From Symsagittifera roscoffensis (Eukaryota; Xenacoelomorpha; Acoela; Convolutidae): a stretch of 64,000 nt of DNA. The translations under genes were made by a program, and so were the position numbers. The number at the start of each line of letters is the position of its first letter. The stretch's first letter is position 1. Below are positions 20,291 through 29,962 of the stretch, piece after piece. A model generated the notes under the pieces. The model searched no databases and had not been told where the DNA came from. It saw only the letters and a program-made list of their open reading frames with translations. The stretch is taken from NCBI RefSeq assembly GCF_963678635.1, contig NC_087065.1, forward strand, positions 39,869,430-39,933,429, read 5' to 3'.

Positions 20291-23251
20291 CTACAAATCG
20301 TAGATAAGTTTTGTTAGTTCGTCGTTTTGCAACAAAAATGTATTTTTGAAATTATGGTAAAACACTTTTACTTTTGTCTCAGAAAAACTTTCAATATTTT
20401 CAGGAATTATATTTTGCAGTCTCAATAAGTTAAAAAGCTTGCAAGCACGATATCGGATAGAAAAACGTTCAAATCTTTTCTTGCAAAGAGGTTCTAATAG
20501 TAAATTGTATTTTGAGTTTCTTGTTTGTCTCTGCCGATTATTAAAAACAAACAAATTGTTAAGGAAACTCTCTGAATGAAAGGAATTAATTGAGCGCAGA
20601 ACAAATTTGAGCAATTCGTATACATGCAATTCGAAAACCGATAGAAAATTGTATTTAAGAAAAATGTCATTACAGGAGTACATTTTCTTTCGAAAGAACA
20701 TAAATTTAATTATTTTCTTTTGTAAAAGAAATAAACACTCCAGTGAACTTCGACTGCAGCAACCGTAAATCAGAATTCCGTATTGTATTATAGGAACAAC
20801 ATTACTTCTGTAGTATTCTAGTAATTGTGAAAGCGGCACGTAATGCCTCAGTTTTGATATAATACCACATTGTTTACCGAGTCTCATTTTAACATTATTA
20901 ATATGAGTTTGATAAGATAACTTACAATCTATATAAATTCCTAGATATTTGCATACGGGTTTTAGTATAATGTTAGAAGAATTAAGCTTGAAGCGATAAT
21001 TGGAAGCACTTTTTATATTCATTTGATTTGTTTTATCACTATTAACTATTAACTTGTTGGCGAGAAGCCAACGATCCAGCTTGCCAATATCTTCTCTAAT
21101 TTGAGTTATTTGGCAACCAATTGCCGTCAGGTTGGTGTCATCTGCAAACAGTGTTACTTCAACTGATTTGCATGCTGATGGAAGGTCATTTACGTAAATT
21201 AGGAAAAGCAAAGGTCCCAGTATCGAGCCTTGAGGAACACCGCATGTTATTTTCTTCCAATCAGAGAATTGTCCATTTACTAAAACTCGTTGAGTCCGTT
21301 CAAATAAGTAGGTCTGAAACCACCGGTTACAATTTCCTCTTATACCATAAGATTCCAGTTTATTTAGTAGTATTTGATGATCGAGAGTATCAAAGGCTTT
21401 CCTAAGATCCAAGAAAAAACTATAAATTTCATTTGTATGACTTCTCATTCTTAGATTTTCTGTCAATTCAGCTACTGCATCTATTGTACTATGTTTGGTT
21501 CTAAAGCCGAATTGTTTGTTGTATAAAAGGGATAAATTTTCAAAGTAAGAATATAATCTGTTGTGCATTGCGCGTTCATAGATTTTGCTCCAAACTATTA
21601 GTAAAGAAATTAGCCGATAGTTGTTTTCATCTCGCCGCGATTTTTCTTTGTGGATTGGAACAATTTTGGCTTTACGAAGTTCGGAAGGGAAAACACCTTT
21701 AGAAAAAGACGCATTAATAAGTATTGTTAATAAAGGAGCAACAGCATTTTTAGAAGATTTGACAATTAAGTTACTGACGTAATCATCCCCAGATGTCGAT
21801 TTATCGTCCAATTGAGAGATGATTTGGTGTATTTCTGGTTCTGTTACCTTAAAAAGAAACATGGAGTGATTTAATTTGGGTAAGCATGGTGGATCTATTT
21901 TAGGCAACTCTTTTTTCAAATTCTCTCCAATGTTAGTGAAGAAATCATTGAATTTGTCAGCAATATCTTTATTAGATGGATTTTCTTGGACTTGAAGGCA
22001 TGAATCTAGAACAGGAATATTTGATTGGGCTAAGTTCTTACAATTTAATTCATTGAGTAACTTATATGTTTGTCTTGAGTCTCCAATGCAATGTCTAAAT
22101 TTATTCATGTAATGTGTTCTTTTCTTGCATTTAACGGCGTTTTCAAACTTTTGTCTTTGTTTTTTAAAATTCACTAGGGTTTCTGGATTTTCAGGATTAT
22201 TTTTCCATCTTCGATGGGCTGCATTGCGCTTATTTCGCAGATTTTTAAGATCATTGTTGAACCATGGTGGCTGAGTTTTGCTTCTTGGTGAAATTGCCTT
22301 TAGCGGAGCGAATTTGTCTAGGACATTTTCAAAGATACATTTGAATAAATTAAAAGACTCACTGGGATCTTCGGTACCCATGAGAATTTCTTCCTGTTCA
22401 CTTAACACACGCTGTAATTCATTTTCAAATTCTCTACATTTTGAAGCCTTCCTCAGAAAAGATGTATCACGGAATGTTATCGATATATCTTTTTTACATT
22501 GCTTTATTGACCAATCTAAGAGGATTGGATAGTGGTCTGATATAGTTTCTTGTTCTAACACCGTGGAATTGGGATTTGCAATATTTTGATAGATGAAGTG
22601 ATCTAAACAAGTTGATGTTGTTAATGATACACGAGTAGGTTCTGATGCAAAATACTCAAACCCATTCGAGTTTATAGCGTTCAGGTAATTAATGGTGAGT
22701 TGATTTTCTTGCAGTGTATTTATATTGAAATCGCCACATACAATGAAAGGGTCAGAATGTGTGCTATTATCTTCAAGAAACTGTTCAAGTTTGTCAGTAA
22801 AGAGTAACTTGTTTATTCTTGGTGGATTGTAGATGACGGCTATTTTTAATTTGTAATTGTTTTTTTCGACCTCCGCGAATAAAGCCTCTTCAAATGTGAC
22901 ATCTCGTTGTTTCAGTAAATTACAGTTTTTATGTACCTGAACCATCACTCCTCCTCCTCTCATGCCATTTCGATTTTGCATAAGGCATTGGTTATAACCA
23001 TTTATCAGGTAAATTTTACCTTCATCTGTTTCATTTAGCCATGTTTCGCTTAAACAAATTATATCAGGTGGAGACTCAAGACTTAAAATAAGTGCTTCCA
23101 ATTTTTCATAGTGTGGTTTTAAAGACATGATATTTAGGTGTAGCACAGAAAAATTAAAGAAATCCGCTTTATGACCAGATTGATTATTATAACAGGTAAT
23201 TTGGGATAATTCATTATTAAGCACAATTGAGGGATTCACATTATCAGTCAC
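20291..23251 (-). CDS. LINE ORF2: endonuclease and reverse transcriptase
   Basis: 986 codons. An APE-like endonuclease occupies about residues 34-250, with CLSETWL near 66-72 (catalytic Glu), GDFNIN near 173-178 and SDHYPI near 238-243. The reverse transcriptase runs from about 470 to 780, with LDLRKAFDTLDH near 614-625, GVPQGSILGPLLF near 671-683 and LFADDT at 701-706 (catalytic aspartates). It would nick target DNA and copy the element's RNA by target-primed reverse transcription in the nucleus. The usual NNYRPISLLP motif reads NNYRLISLL here, a departure at a conserved site. The frame opens with GTG overlapping the end of ORF1, and the first ATG comes only at about residue 42, inside the endonuclease core. 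Translation from a non-AUG codon or by reinitiation is inferred. Family usual length is 900-1000 residues, so this looks complete. Confidence 0.9.
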   Translation of the reverse strand: MTDNVNPSIVLNNELSQITCYNNQSGHKADFFNFSVLHLNIMSLKPHYEKLEALILSLESPPDIICLSETWLNETDEGKIYLINGYNQCLMQNRNGMRGGGVMVQVHKNCNLLKQRDVTFEEALFAEVEKNNYKLKIAVIYNPPRINKLLFTDKLEQFLEDNSTHSDPFIVCGDFNINTLQENQLTINYLNAINSNGFEYFASEPTRVSLTTSTCLDHFIYQNIANPNSTVLEQETISDHYPILLDWSIKQCKKDISITFRDTSFLRKASKCREFENELQRVLSEQEEILMGTEDPSESFNLFKCIFENVLDKFAPLKAISPRSKTQPPWFNNDLKNLRNKRNAAHRRWKNNPENPETLVNFKKQRQKFENAVKCKKRTHYMNKFRHCIGDSRQTYKLLNELNCKNLAQSNIPVLDSCLQVQENPSNKDIADKFNDFFTNIGENLKKELPKIDPPCLPKLNHSMFLFKVTEPEIHQIISQLDDKSTSGDDYVSNLIVKSSKNAVAPLLTILINASFSKGVFPSELRKAKIVPIHKEKSRRDENNYRLISLLIVWSKIYERAMHNRLYSYFENLSLLYNKQFGFRTKHSTIDAVAELTENLRMRSHTNEIYSFFLDLRKAFDTLDHQILLNKLESYGIRGNCNRWFQTYLFERTQRVLVNGQFSDWKKITCGVPQGSILGPLLFLIYVNDLPSACKSVEVTLFADDTNLTAIGCQITQIREDIGKLDRWLLANKLIVNSDKTNQMNIKSASNYRFKLNSSNIILKPVCKYLGIYIDCKLSYQTHINNVKMRLGKQCGIISKLRHYVPLSQLLEYYRSNVVPIIQYGILIYGCCSRSSLECLFLLQKKIIKFMFFRKKMYSCNDIFLKYNFLSVFELHVYELLKFVLRSINSFHSESFLNNLFVFNNRQRQTRNSKYNLLLEPLCKKRFERFSIRYRACKLFNLLRLQNIIPENIESFSETKVKVFYHNFKNTFLLQNDELTKLIYDL

Positions 23252-24125
23252 GAAAACAATTCATGGTGTCATTGTAACTGTAACCAAGATCTGATGCAGC
23301 ATGGAAAATATTTTGATATCTATACACTTGATCATTATTTTGGAGAGTGTATAAAATCATGCCCTCTCTGGTCCATGTTGATGCGATGCGCTTGTCAGTT
23401 TTCATAAGCTTCAGAAACTTCACTCGTGCTCTGGTGATGTCTTCAAATACTTTAACATTTTCAGTGGTGGGCTTGTCTCGCAAGGTTTTTTTTTTCCTCA
23501 TAATTTCCACTTTGGCTATGCGCCTGGAGAACTTCACAATGATAGGGCGGGCTGCTACATTTTTGGCTGGTAATCGATGAGCAATTGAAATGTCGCCTTC
23601 CTCTACCTTTGCATTAATCTCCTTAGAGATGGATATAATCTTCTTGATTGTCTCTTCAGGCTGCTCTCTACTAGTTTCGTTTATTCCCAGTACTCGAATA
23701 TTGTCACGTCTGTTGTATGTTTCCTGCTGTTCAGTCTCGCACAGGGTCCTTAAGGTACTTCTGAGTTCGCTGTTTTTCATTTCGTCGTTAAGCTCTTCGC
23801 AGATTTCTTTCTTAAGGTTTGCGCATTCGGCTCTTATTGCATTTCCTATGACTGTCTGCAATTCGTTCTTCAAATCAAGTTTTAGTTTTTCTAGAATTTT
23901 TGGGAGTGCTGTGTTGATGGCATTTTCGACAGCTTCTTCTATGTCAATACTCTGCTTCTTACTTTCTTGCTCGTTTAATGGACTCATAACTTCATTTGGT
24001 CTCTTCGGGTTTGATAATGATTTTGGTATCGGAGTCTGATCTTGGTATCTCAGGTTCGGTAGATTTGCTTCCTCGGATACCTCAAGCTGTTCATCATTTC
24101 CAATTGGTTGATTTGCGTTAGACAT
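23244..24125 (-). CDS. LINE ORF1: coiled-coil RNA-binding protein
   Basis: 293 codons from an ATG at 24125. Residues about 60-140 are charged with heptad-like spacing and Leu/Ile positions and probably form a coiled coil (EDIEEAVENAINTALPK-like stretches). Residues about 135-240 contain ETYNRRDNIRVLGI, then AHRLPAKNVAARPIIVKFSR, then AKVEIMRKKKTLR. This is the pattern of the RRM-like domain found in ORF1 of L1-like and many CR1/L2-group elements ('transposase 22' type). The expected role is to coat the element RNA as a chaperone in a cytoplasmic ribonucleoprotein. The stop codon overlaps the start of the ORF2 frame by 8 nt. Confidence 0.8.
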   Translation of the reverse strand: MSNANQPIGNDEQLEVSEEANLPNLRYQDQTPIPKSLSNPKRPNEVMSPLNEQESKKQSIDIEEAVENAINTALPKILEKLKLDLKNELQTVIGNAIRAECANLKKEICEELNDEMKNSELRSTLRTLCETEQQETYNRRDNIRVLGINETSREQPEETIKKIISISKEINAKVEEGDISIAHRLPAKNVAARPIIVKFSRRIAKVEIMRKKKTLRDKPTTENVKVFEDITRARVKFLKLMKTDKRIASTWTREGMILYTLQNNDQVYRYQNIFHAASDLGYSYNDTMNCFRD

Positions 24126-24160
24126 CTCTGTCTCTGAAACTATTGAATAAGTTTATCACA

Positions 24161-25740
24161 ACAATTAGGCTCTTAAAAAGTTTTTTTTTTCTAACACAGC
24201 GACTTTTTTGGAATTAAATGCTCCCAAAGTTCTATATTTGACATTTGTGATCATTTTGCGAGAAGAAATCTCGGCTTCATGAATAAATCAAACGGCTAAG
24301 GCGGCAGTCATCTCTGTGCGGTACAGATCCGAAATCGGATCATGTGTCTTGTTTCCAAGGCATTCTTTTTGTAATTTAGGGCAACTTGACAGCTTTATTC
24401 CTCATTATTTCAATTTTATGACCAAGTTCTAACTGAAAAGTTACTGCATCGTCAAGCAATTATAAGTTTTTTCAAATCTAAACAGGAAAAGGCACCATCC
24501 AAAACTATATACGGGTCAGTTTAAGCATATTTTTTTCATCCTTAAAACCAAGGTAAAAAAGTCGCCGGTACTTCACTCAATATGCTTCAATGCTTTAAGC
24601 AATGACCACTTTTTGAGGGCAAAAAATTTATTGTAAAAAAAAACAAACTATAGGACAATTTTACAAAAAAGCTTTGGTCGATGACCAAAATAAAAGCACC
24701 GTGCAACAATTTAGAGCCCTGCGTTCAATATCAAACTTTTTTGCGTGTATTAAAACACTTTAATGAAAATTTGATGAGGGACTAGATGAGAGAAAGGTAT
24801 TAAAACCTTTTTTGATTTCAAATCTTTCCTATATTTGAAACAAAAAAAGCGCATAACTTAGTCTCATCTGGCTACTCATGAAGCATGCATAAATTTTAAT
24901 CAATAAAATCAGTTTAAAACATTTTTGTCGTTTAAAGTTTGGGCAAGCGAATAAATTTCTAATACTGAGAATATTTATTAGCGATTGAGCAAAATTTTTG
25001 CAAAAAGGGCTGAAAATTTTTTCTTATTATCAGAATTGGAATTTAAAAAAACTCGGTGGTTTCAAGTCAGTTTTTCAGTTTTCAATAATCGGAAATCATA
25101 TAAGTAATCATATCAAGTTAACAAAACTTTAGCCTTGAACTACATAAAATTGTGGACTGTCAGCGGATTCAGATTAACCTCAACTAGAAAACTAAGTTCA
25201 AATATAAGATTGAATTCTTTTTGAATATTTCTTTCTGTTTTTAATAACAGTTAAAAGCGAAATGAAAGATTGAACAAAAAAACTTTGTAAGATATTAGGC
25301 CAAACAACCGTAGCAAGTTCCTATACAAATGGCGCAAGGCTCGGGCCAATGAAGTTTTTAAATTGATTTTTTTTTGCTACCTCAGTTTCCACATTTTAAG
25401 CTCAATTTTTGCAATCTAATTAACTTTGTTCACTGCTCACTAGCTGGCCTTGTTTGCCTAAAATTGGTGCTAAAAATAAATCTTTCAAACCAGCTTTGCT
25501 CGACGCCTGTAAAAACCAATTTTTCAAAAACATATCGAGTCGTTTGAATCAAATAGAAATAAATTAATAGAAAATTTGGTTAGATGACAATAATCATGAG
25601 TGCTTACATAGACTCTTAACACCCATGCATCATAAGATGACTTGCTTGATGACATATAAACAAAAGCGTAGCTGAAAAATCTTAAAAATATATTTGTTTA
25701 AAAAAAAGACACGGATAAAATCTATCAAAAAAATTTGTAA
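24161..25740. other. A+T-rich DNA, no feature recognised
   Basis: No exon with adequate splice sites, no RNA gene and no copy of the repeats described elsewhere could be supported. Confidence 0.4.
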
Positions 25741-25751
25741 AATTTGTTATT

Positions 25752-25805
25752 CAGTGCTAATTTAAACTATCCGGACAAAATGAACAAAACTTATAAGTTC
25801 TCTTT
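25752..25805 (+). mobile_element. Solo terminal repeat of the Tc1-like MITE
   Basis: CAGTGCTAATTTAAACTATC followed by CGGACAAAATGAACAAAAC matches the first 45 bases of the MITE at 7998 with few changes. The interior and the second end are missing. Confidence 0.7.
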
Positions 25806-25845
25806 CAGTTTTTCCATTTCCTTTTTGGGCTCTTTTTTCTTTTTT

Positions 25846-26079
25846 CTATTTTTTGTATTTAATTTTTGATTTGCATCGTCCGATTGGTACATTAACTGCA
25901 ATGCTGACAAACTGAGCCATGAAAAACGTTTCGGTCTTCTTACTAGACCTTCTTACATACGAAGCTGCGGAATGTTTCGTTACGTCGAAAAATTTGACAG
26001 CAAACAAATTTATGAACAATCGGATCAATTGCTGACAAAAATATGTCAAAACGAACCACTTATGCATATATTCCAACAA
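25846..26079 (-). other. Unassigned open frame sharing an 18-bp word with the 27-kb gene
   Basis: The frame has 77 codons. Its segment KHSAAS is encoded by the same 18 bases, in the same frame, as KHSAAS in the exon at 26989-27574 (GAAGCTGCGGAATGTTTC on plus at 25969 and 27273). No splice partner is proven and the rest shows no family motif. It may be a partial duplication or chance. Confidence 0.2.
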
Positions 26080-26935
26080 AGACGGATATAATCTTCTAAA
26101 ACTTGTTTAAATTATTTACTTTTGCTAAATAAGTGAAAAGTGTCATTTTTCTTCTAAGAAACACCAATTTTTTATTTAAAAACATTTCAATAACAATTTG
26201 TTTATTTTTTGAGATTAATTTTCTATAAATTTTGTTGGACTATTCAAGAGGCTCACTTTTATATAACTTTGTCAGCAACTGATGCGATAGTTCCGGCGTA
26301 AATTTTTATTGACTAGAAAAATCCAAGAAGGATCGGTTTCAGGATAAATGTTTGGGTCCGATTTTGTTTAATAAAATGCACGATTTTAATTTTAATGAAA
26401 ATCAAACTAAATTTTGTTTTCTTCATGTTTCTTAAAACCAATCCAATTGAAAAAAAAATCGCGTTTAACATTTCAAATTGTATTCGTTTTATCATACAAA
26501 CAAAACATTTGAAATAAAAGCAAAATTATTTCAAATGCGAAATTAAATGCAAAAATAACTTTTACACTTCATTTTCTCTGTTCAAAGAGCTGTTTTCCCA
26601 AATTTTCACACAATGCTTAAGCAATGTTACAGCAACCGACAGCAGCAGCAAAATAGTTGAAATGACCTCTAAGCAAGTACCACTAATAACTTTCAAGGTC
26701 TTTCTATTATGATTCCAGGTCAGAAAATGCCAAATTTTACTATAGGTCCTCAGTTTTTCCAGCAGCGTAAAAAATGTTTGATTGAATCGTTGCTAATGAG
26801 TTTCATAAGTATTCAGAAAAAAATCTACACGAAACAACGGGTTCAATATGTTAGAAAACTTTTAGATCCATAAAGCTATGAGAAACTGAGTCAAATGAAA
26901 CCTTTGAGTAATAAGAAACATATGAATCAATTTAC
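26080..26935. other. A+T-rich DNA downstream of the PPxY exon, no exon fixed
   Basis: The following exon of the gene starting at 27574 should lie here or further left, but none could be identified. The 60-codon minus frame at 26313-26495 is A+T-driven and not convincing. Confidence 0.35.
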
Positions 26936-26988
26936 CTAATCATCGAATGAAAAGCAGTTTGTAGTCCTTTTTCTTTTTATTAACTTAC

Positions 26989-27574
26989 GAGATCGGCGAC
27001 ATCTTGTCGACCTAGATACCGACTTTTGTTCCCCGGGTGCACGGGATCTGGATGAAGCAGCAACAGCGCCGCCTCTGACAGCGCGCCCCGCCGGTGTACG
27101 TTGTGGTCGCGCCTCTTGAGTGTGAACAAAATTAAAATCTCCTTCGAACCGAATCTCGTTGTTAATGGGGGTGAAAAAGTAGGGGTTGTAATCGAGGAGA
27201 GACGAAGAAAGGATAGACGGAGAGTGTAATGGGGATTGAGCGCTAGAACTATCAACAAAAGATGAAGTTCGAGAAGCTGCGGAATGTTTCAGCAGCTCCT
27301 GGTGACCTTCAAACCCCTGACGATTCTGGAACTCCTGGTGATTCTGACACTCCTCGTGATCTTCAAACTCCTGAAGATTCTGGGATTCTTGGCGATTCTG
27401 AAACCCTTGGACATTCTGAAATTCCTGGTGATTCTCAAAATTGGACTCAATTGACCTTTGGCCGTAACTTTGAATGTTTTGTGAAGCCATTTTTATTTGT
27501 TGCTGGTATTGTTCGTATGTTGGAGGCAATTTATTGTTCGTTTGGTTAACACTTCCTTTAGCCTTATCAGACAT
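26989..27574 (-). CDS. First coding exon of an unrecognised PPxY/hexapeptide-repeat protein
   Basis: It starts at ATG 27574 and is open for 195 codons plus one base to a strong donor, GATCTC/GTAAGT at 26988. The frame runs on in the intron to a stop at 26936. Residues 16-20 form LPPTY, a PPxY motif of the kind bound by WW domains of NEDD4-type ligases. Residues 47-94 are eight hexapeptides of the form QN-x-QEF (QNVQGF, QNRQES, QNLQEF, and so on), encoded by an 18-bp DNA repeat at about 27290-27435. Then come a Ser-rich stretch, a YNPYFFTP segment, and a basic Arg-rich end. The exon is clearly richer in G+C than its flanks. No transmembrane segment is visible. The family is not recognised and the downstream exons were not found. 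Confidence 0.6.
27290..27435 (-). repeat. 18-bp coding minisatellite (hexapeptide repeat)
   Basis: About eight units resembling CAGAATCACCAGGAGTTC in the coding sense, giving QNHQEF-type hexapeptides. Units differ at several positions, so it is not a fresh expansion. Confidence 0.8.
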
Positions 27575-28180
27575 TGTCTGCGTAAATGGTACTAATTAGA
27601 TCAGTTAGGTGGAGTTCAGTTGAAAACCAAGTATACAGTAAAAATTGATGTAAGCCTCGTTATCGAGGGAACGACGACTGAGGTAAACCATTGTAAGAGT
27701 AGGTGGCGTTTAGCAGTGGTTATTTTAGTTAGTGCATACGGCTTTAACAGTGTGATAAGAATTCGTGGGAAGAATTAATGGAGTTTTGAGCTTTTAGGAA
27801 GTAATTCTGGGGGACAGTGCACAGCTTTTCCAACTGCCGACCGGAAATGATGTGTGAACATAATCATGAACAGGTAAAAAGTAAAAAGAGCTAAGGACGA
27901 CAAGGGCGGAGAAGAAGAACAGCAGACAACATTTGTATTCACGCTTTTTTATTCTCATATACCTTTTAGCTCAACTTTACCAATTATTATTGGAATATGA
28001 AAATCGATACTAAAGTAACATAGTGGCACAAGACCATAACAGCTAATCAACTAACACCGTAATCCAATTTTAAAAAGGAGATTAATTTGGGAAAATCACT
28101 CAAAAATGATAACTAATAAGGAATTACCGTAGCGGTCACATAGGAAGGTAAATGGCTTAAAAAACAAACTAGTTCAAAAT
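27575..28180. other. Presumed 5' flank of the PPxY gene, no motif fixed
   Basis: It lies immediately upstream of the ATG at 27574 on the minus strand. A moderately G+C-richer stretch around 27600-27800 may be 5' UTR or promoter. No TATA box or initiator could be defended. Confidence 0.3.
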
Positions 28181-28182
28181 TT

Positions 28183-28436
28183 TTAAAACAAAAACTGACG
28201 TTTTTGATTCTTGTCGATATTTGATTGAATACGTAACACTTGTCTGGCGGATTTTTCTTTATTCAGTGTTGGACTAAAATAGCTGTTTATTGGAAAGAAA
28301 GTTTGCATCAAGACTCCTGACGCCCCGGGCTTTATTGCTTCATTCAATAACTTTTTCATTTGAAGATAATGATTTCTATCATGAAATGATAAATTTATAA
28401 AGGAAGTACAAGAGAGTTGCATTGGCGACTAAGAAG
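28183..28436 (-). other. Possible exon of unknown gene
   Basis: A minus-strand frame is open from a credible acceptor (CAAAAACTTCTTAG at 28437) to a TAA at 28183, about 83 codons. It includes KKLLNEAIKPGASGVLMQTF and has a mixed, protein-like composition. No domain is recognised and no upstream exon was found. It could be a last exon or a fragment of a retrocopy. Confidence 0.25.
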
Positions 28437-29725
28437 TTTTTGCAAGTTCACCCAAAAAGCAATTCCGATATTTAAAATATTAGCCCGGATCTATCTAAAC
28501 GAGGCAGACCATTTTCAGAAGAGGTAGAAAAAAGGTTCTCCTCCTTTTCAACTGGATAGTTATTATTCTATTGCAAAATACACATTTTGTTATCTTAGTG
28601 ATATTTAAGTAAACAATTTGAGCTCAATTTGAGGAAAAATATCCGCATGAAAATAGGGTCAAAAGGTGGTCAAAATACGGATTTTTTGAACAAATAAACT
28701 CATCCCCGCGTTAGTAAATGTTATTCAGTATCAAAACGCACTTGCTACTAGTGTCTAAAATTTAAGAAAACAGCGACGTATTTTCAAATACCCTACAGGG
28801 CAAAATTTAAGAGAGCTTCTATATTCGATTTTAAATCCCCTTCTTTCGCCTATTTAAAAAGGGGCCGGACATATTTCAAACAAGCCATGGTAAATGGTAG
28901 AATAAAAACATAAATACGTCATAACGAAGATCGAATAACTCTACACTACACCATATGGTCCGAAGTATTGTTTAAAACGGTCGATGAAAGTGACATATTT
29001 TGAAAAGTGGCTTTGTTGATACAAAAGCGGCTGAGCAAAACAGCAAATATAAATAAAAAATAGAAAAAGGTGGGAGATATAAGGAAAATTATGACATCGT
29101 GTATTGAATTGGTGTTTTATTGGTAGTGGTTTATGCTGAAATTCAGTTTGAGATGACAAGGATTCCTTATAGTCCAAGAGGGGTCCCTAGACAAACAAAA
29201 CATAACATTGGAGAATCAACCCAGAAGCCAAAAACCACACAAACAGTTTCAATTTGGTATGAAACAGTACAAATTCGGAAATAACTAAATGTCCTGGTGG
29301 TCACAGAAACGGAAAGTCAAATGTGATTAATTAAAAATTTATTTCAAAACGGAAATAAGTCGGAACAATCCCGCCTTGCCTTTCAAAAATGATTGATGAA
29401 AAAAAAAATAAAAGATAGCTGGATGATTTGAGTTTGAAACAAGTTGATTTTGCGAGGATTAGTTATAAAAGATGATTGGACATAAAAGAAACTTACCTCG
29501 GTTTGAAGGGAGTAAATTTCAAAAGTGATATCAGAAAAGATGTTTAGGTTTTTATTCGATTCTAGCTCACTTGTACGGGTTTAAGCAGCAGGATATCAAG
29601 CATTTTGCATGTTCGCTGCTAAATGATTGAGAGCTTGACCTCGCACTCTCCCCTCAATTATGATCACTTTTTTCTACTCAAAATTTCATGAAAAAATTAT
29701 TACTCCATCCGGTTCTGGGGAGCGG
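28437..29725. other. A+T-rich DNA, isolated MITE-end motif at about 29359
   Basis: AAGTCGGAACAATCCCG at about 29357 matches the right-end motif of family A, but no left partner was found. A short plus frame near 28490-28553 reads SKRGRPFSEEVEKRFS, which could be a transposon scrap, but it is too short to assign. Confidence 0.3.
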
Positions 29726-29730
29726 TTCAG

Positions 29731-29962
29731 GGGAGCGGTGGTGAAGTGGTTACGTCTCCGCCTCTCAATCGAAAGGTCGGATGTTCGAGGCCCACCATGA
29801 TCCGTGCTCGTTACTTGAGGGTGAAGCAACATAACCCAGCCCAGAAAAATAACCAAAAAAATTGCATGTAGCTCTTAAACAGGGGCACAACAGCGGTTCG
29901 CCGTGATGAGCTGTACAGCTCTTGTGTTGGTCCTTTCCCCCGTGGATAAAATGGTCTTAAAC
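29731..29962 (+). mobile_element. tRNA-derived SINE (family 3)
   Basis: The head at 29731-29803 has a tRNA-like layout: GGTGAAGTGGTTACGTCTCC as A-box region, CCTCTCAATCGAAAGG in the anticodon position, and GGATGTTCGAGGCCC as B box. The ends do not pair as an acceptor stem, so it is not a tRNA gene. A non-tRNA body follows (GTGATGAGCTGTACAGCTCT, then CCCCCGTGGATAAAATGG). It would have been transcribed by Pol III and moved with LINE machinery. A single copy is seen here. Confidence 0.65.

Larger units (their letters stand above)
19704..24160 (-). mobile_element. Near-complete CR1/L2-type non-LTR retrotransposon
   Basis: In minus-strand order the element has a short 5' leader, ORF1 (24125-23244), ORF2 (23251-20291), a 3' UTR of about 560 nt, an AATAAA at 19731-19726 and a terminal (CTTT)n tail of about five units (19725-19704). 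ORF2 has an apurinic-type endonuclease before the reverse transcriptase and no RNase H or LTRs, which defines the non-LTR class. The RT motifs and the microsatellite tail point to the CR1/L2 group. Both ORFs are uninterrupted, so the insertion is young. The 5' boundary and any target duplication could not be fixed by eye. It has the same orientation as the EVH1-like gene downstream and may lie in that gene's intron. Confidence 0.85.

Noticed and set aside
23347-24039. Plus-strand frames opposite LINE ORF1, and others opposite ORF2
   Set aside because: They are shadows of the minus-strand ORFs, without any motif of their own.
29731-29803. Possible functional tRNA gene
   Set aside because: The A and B boxes are present but the acceptor stem does not pair and a SINE-like body follows without a terminator T run at the tRNA end.
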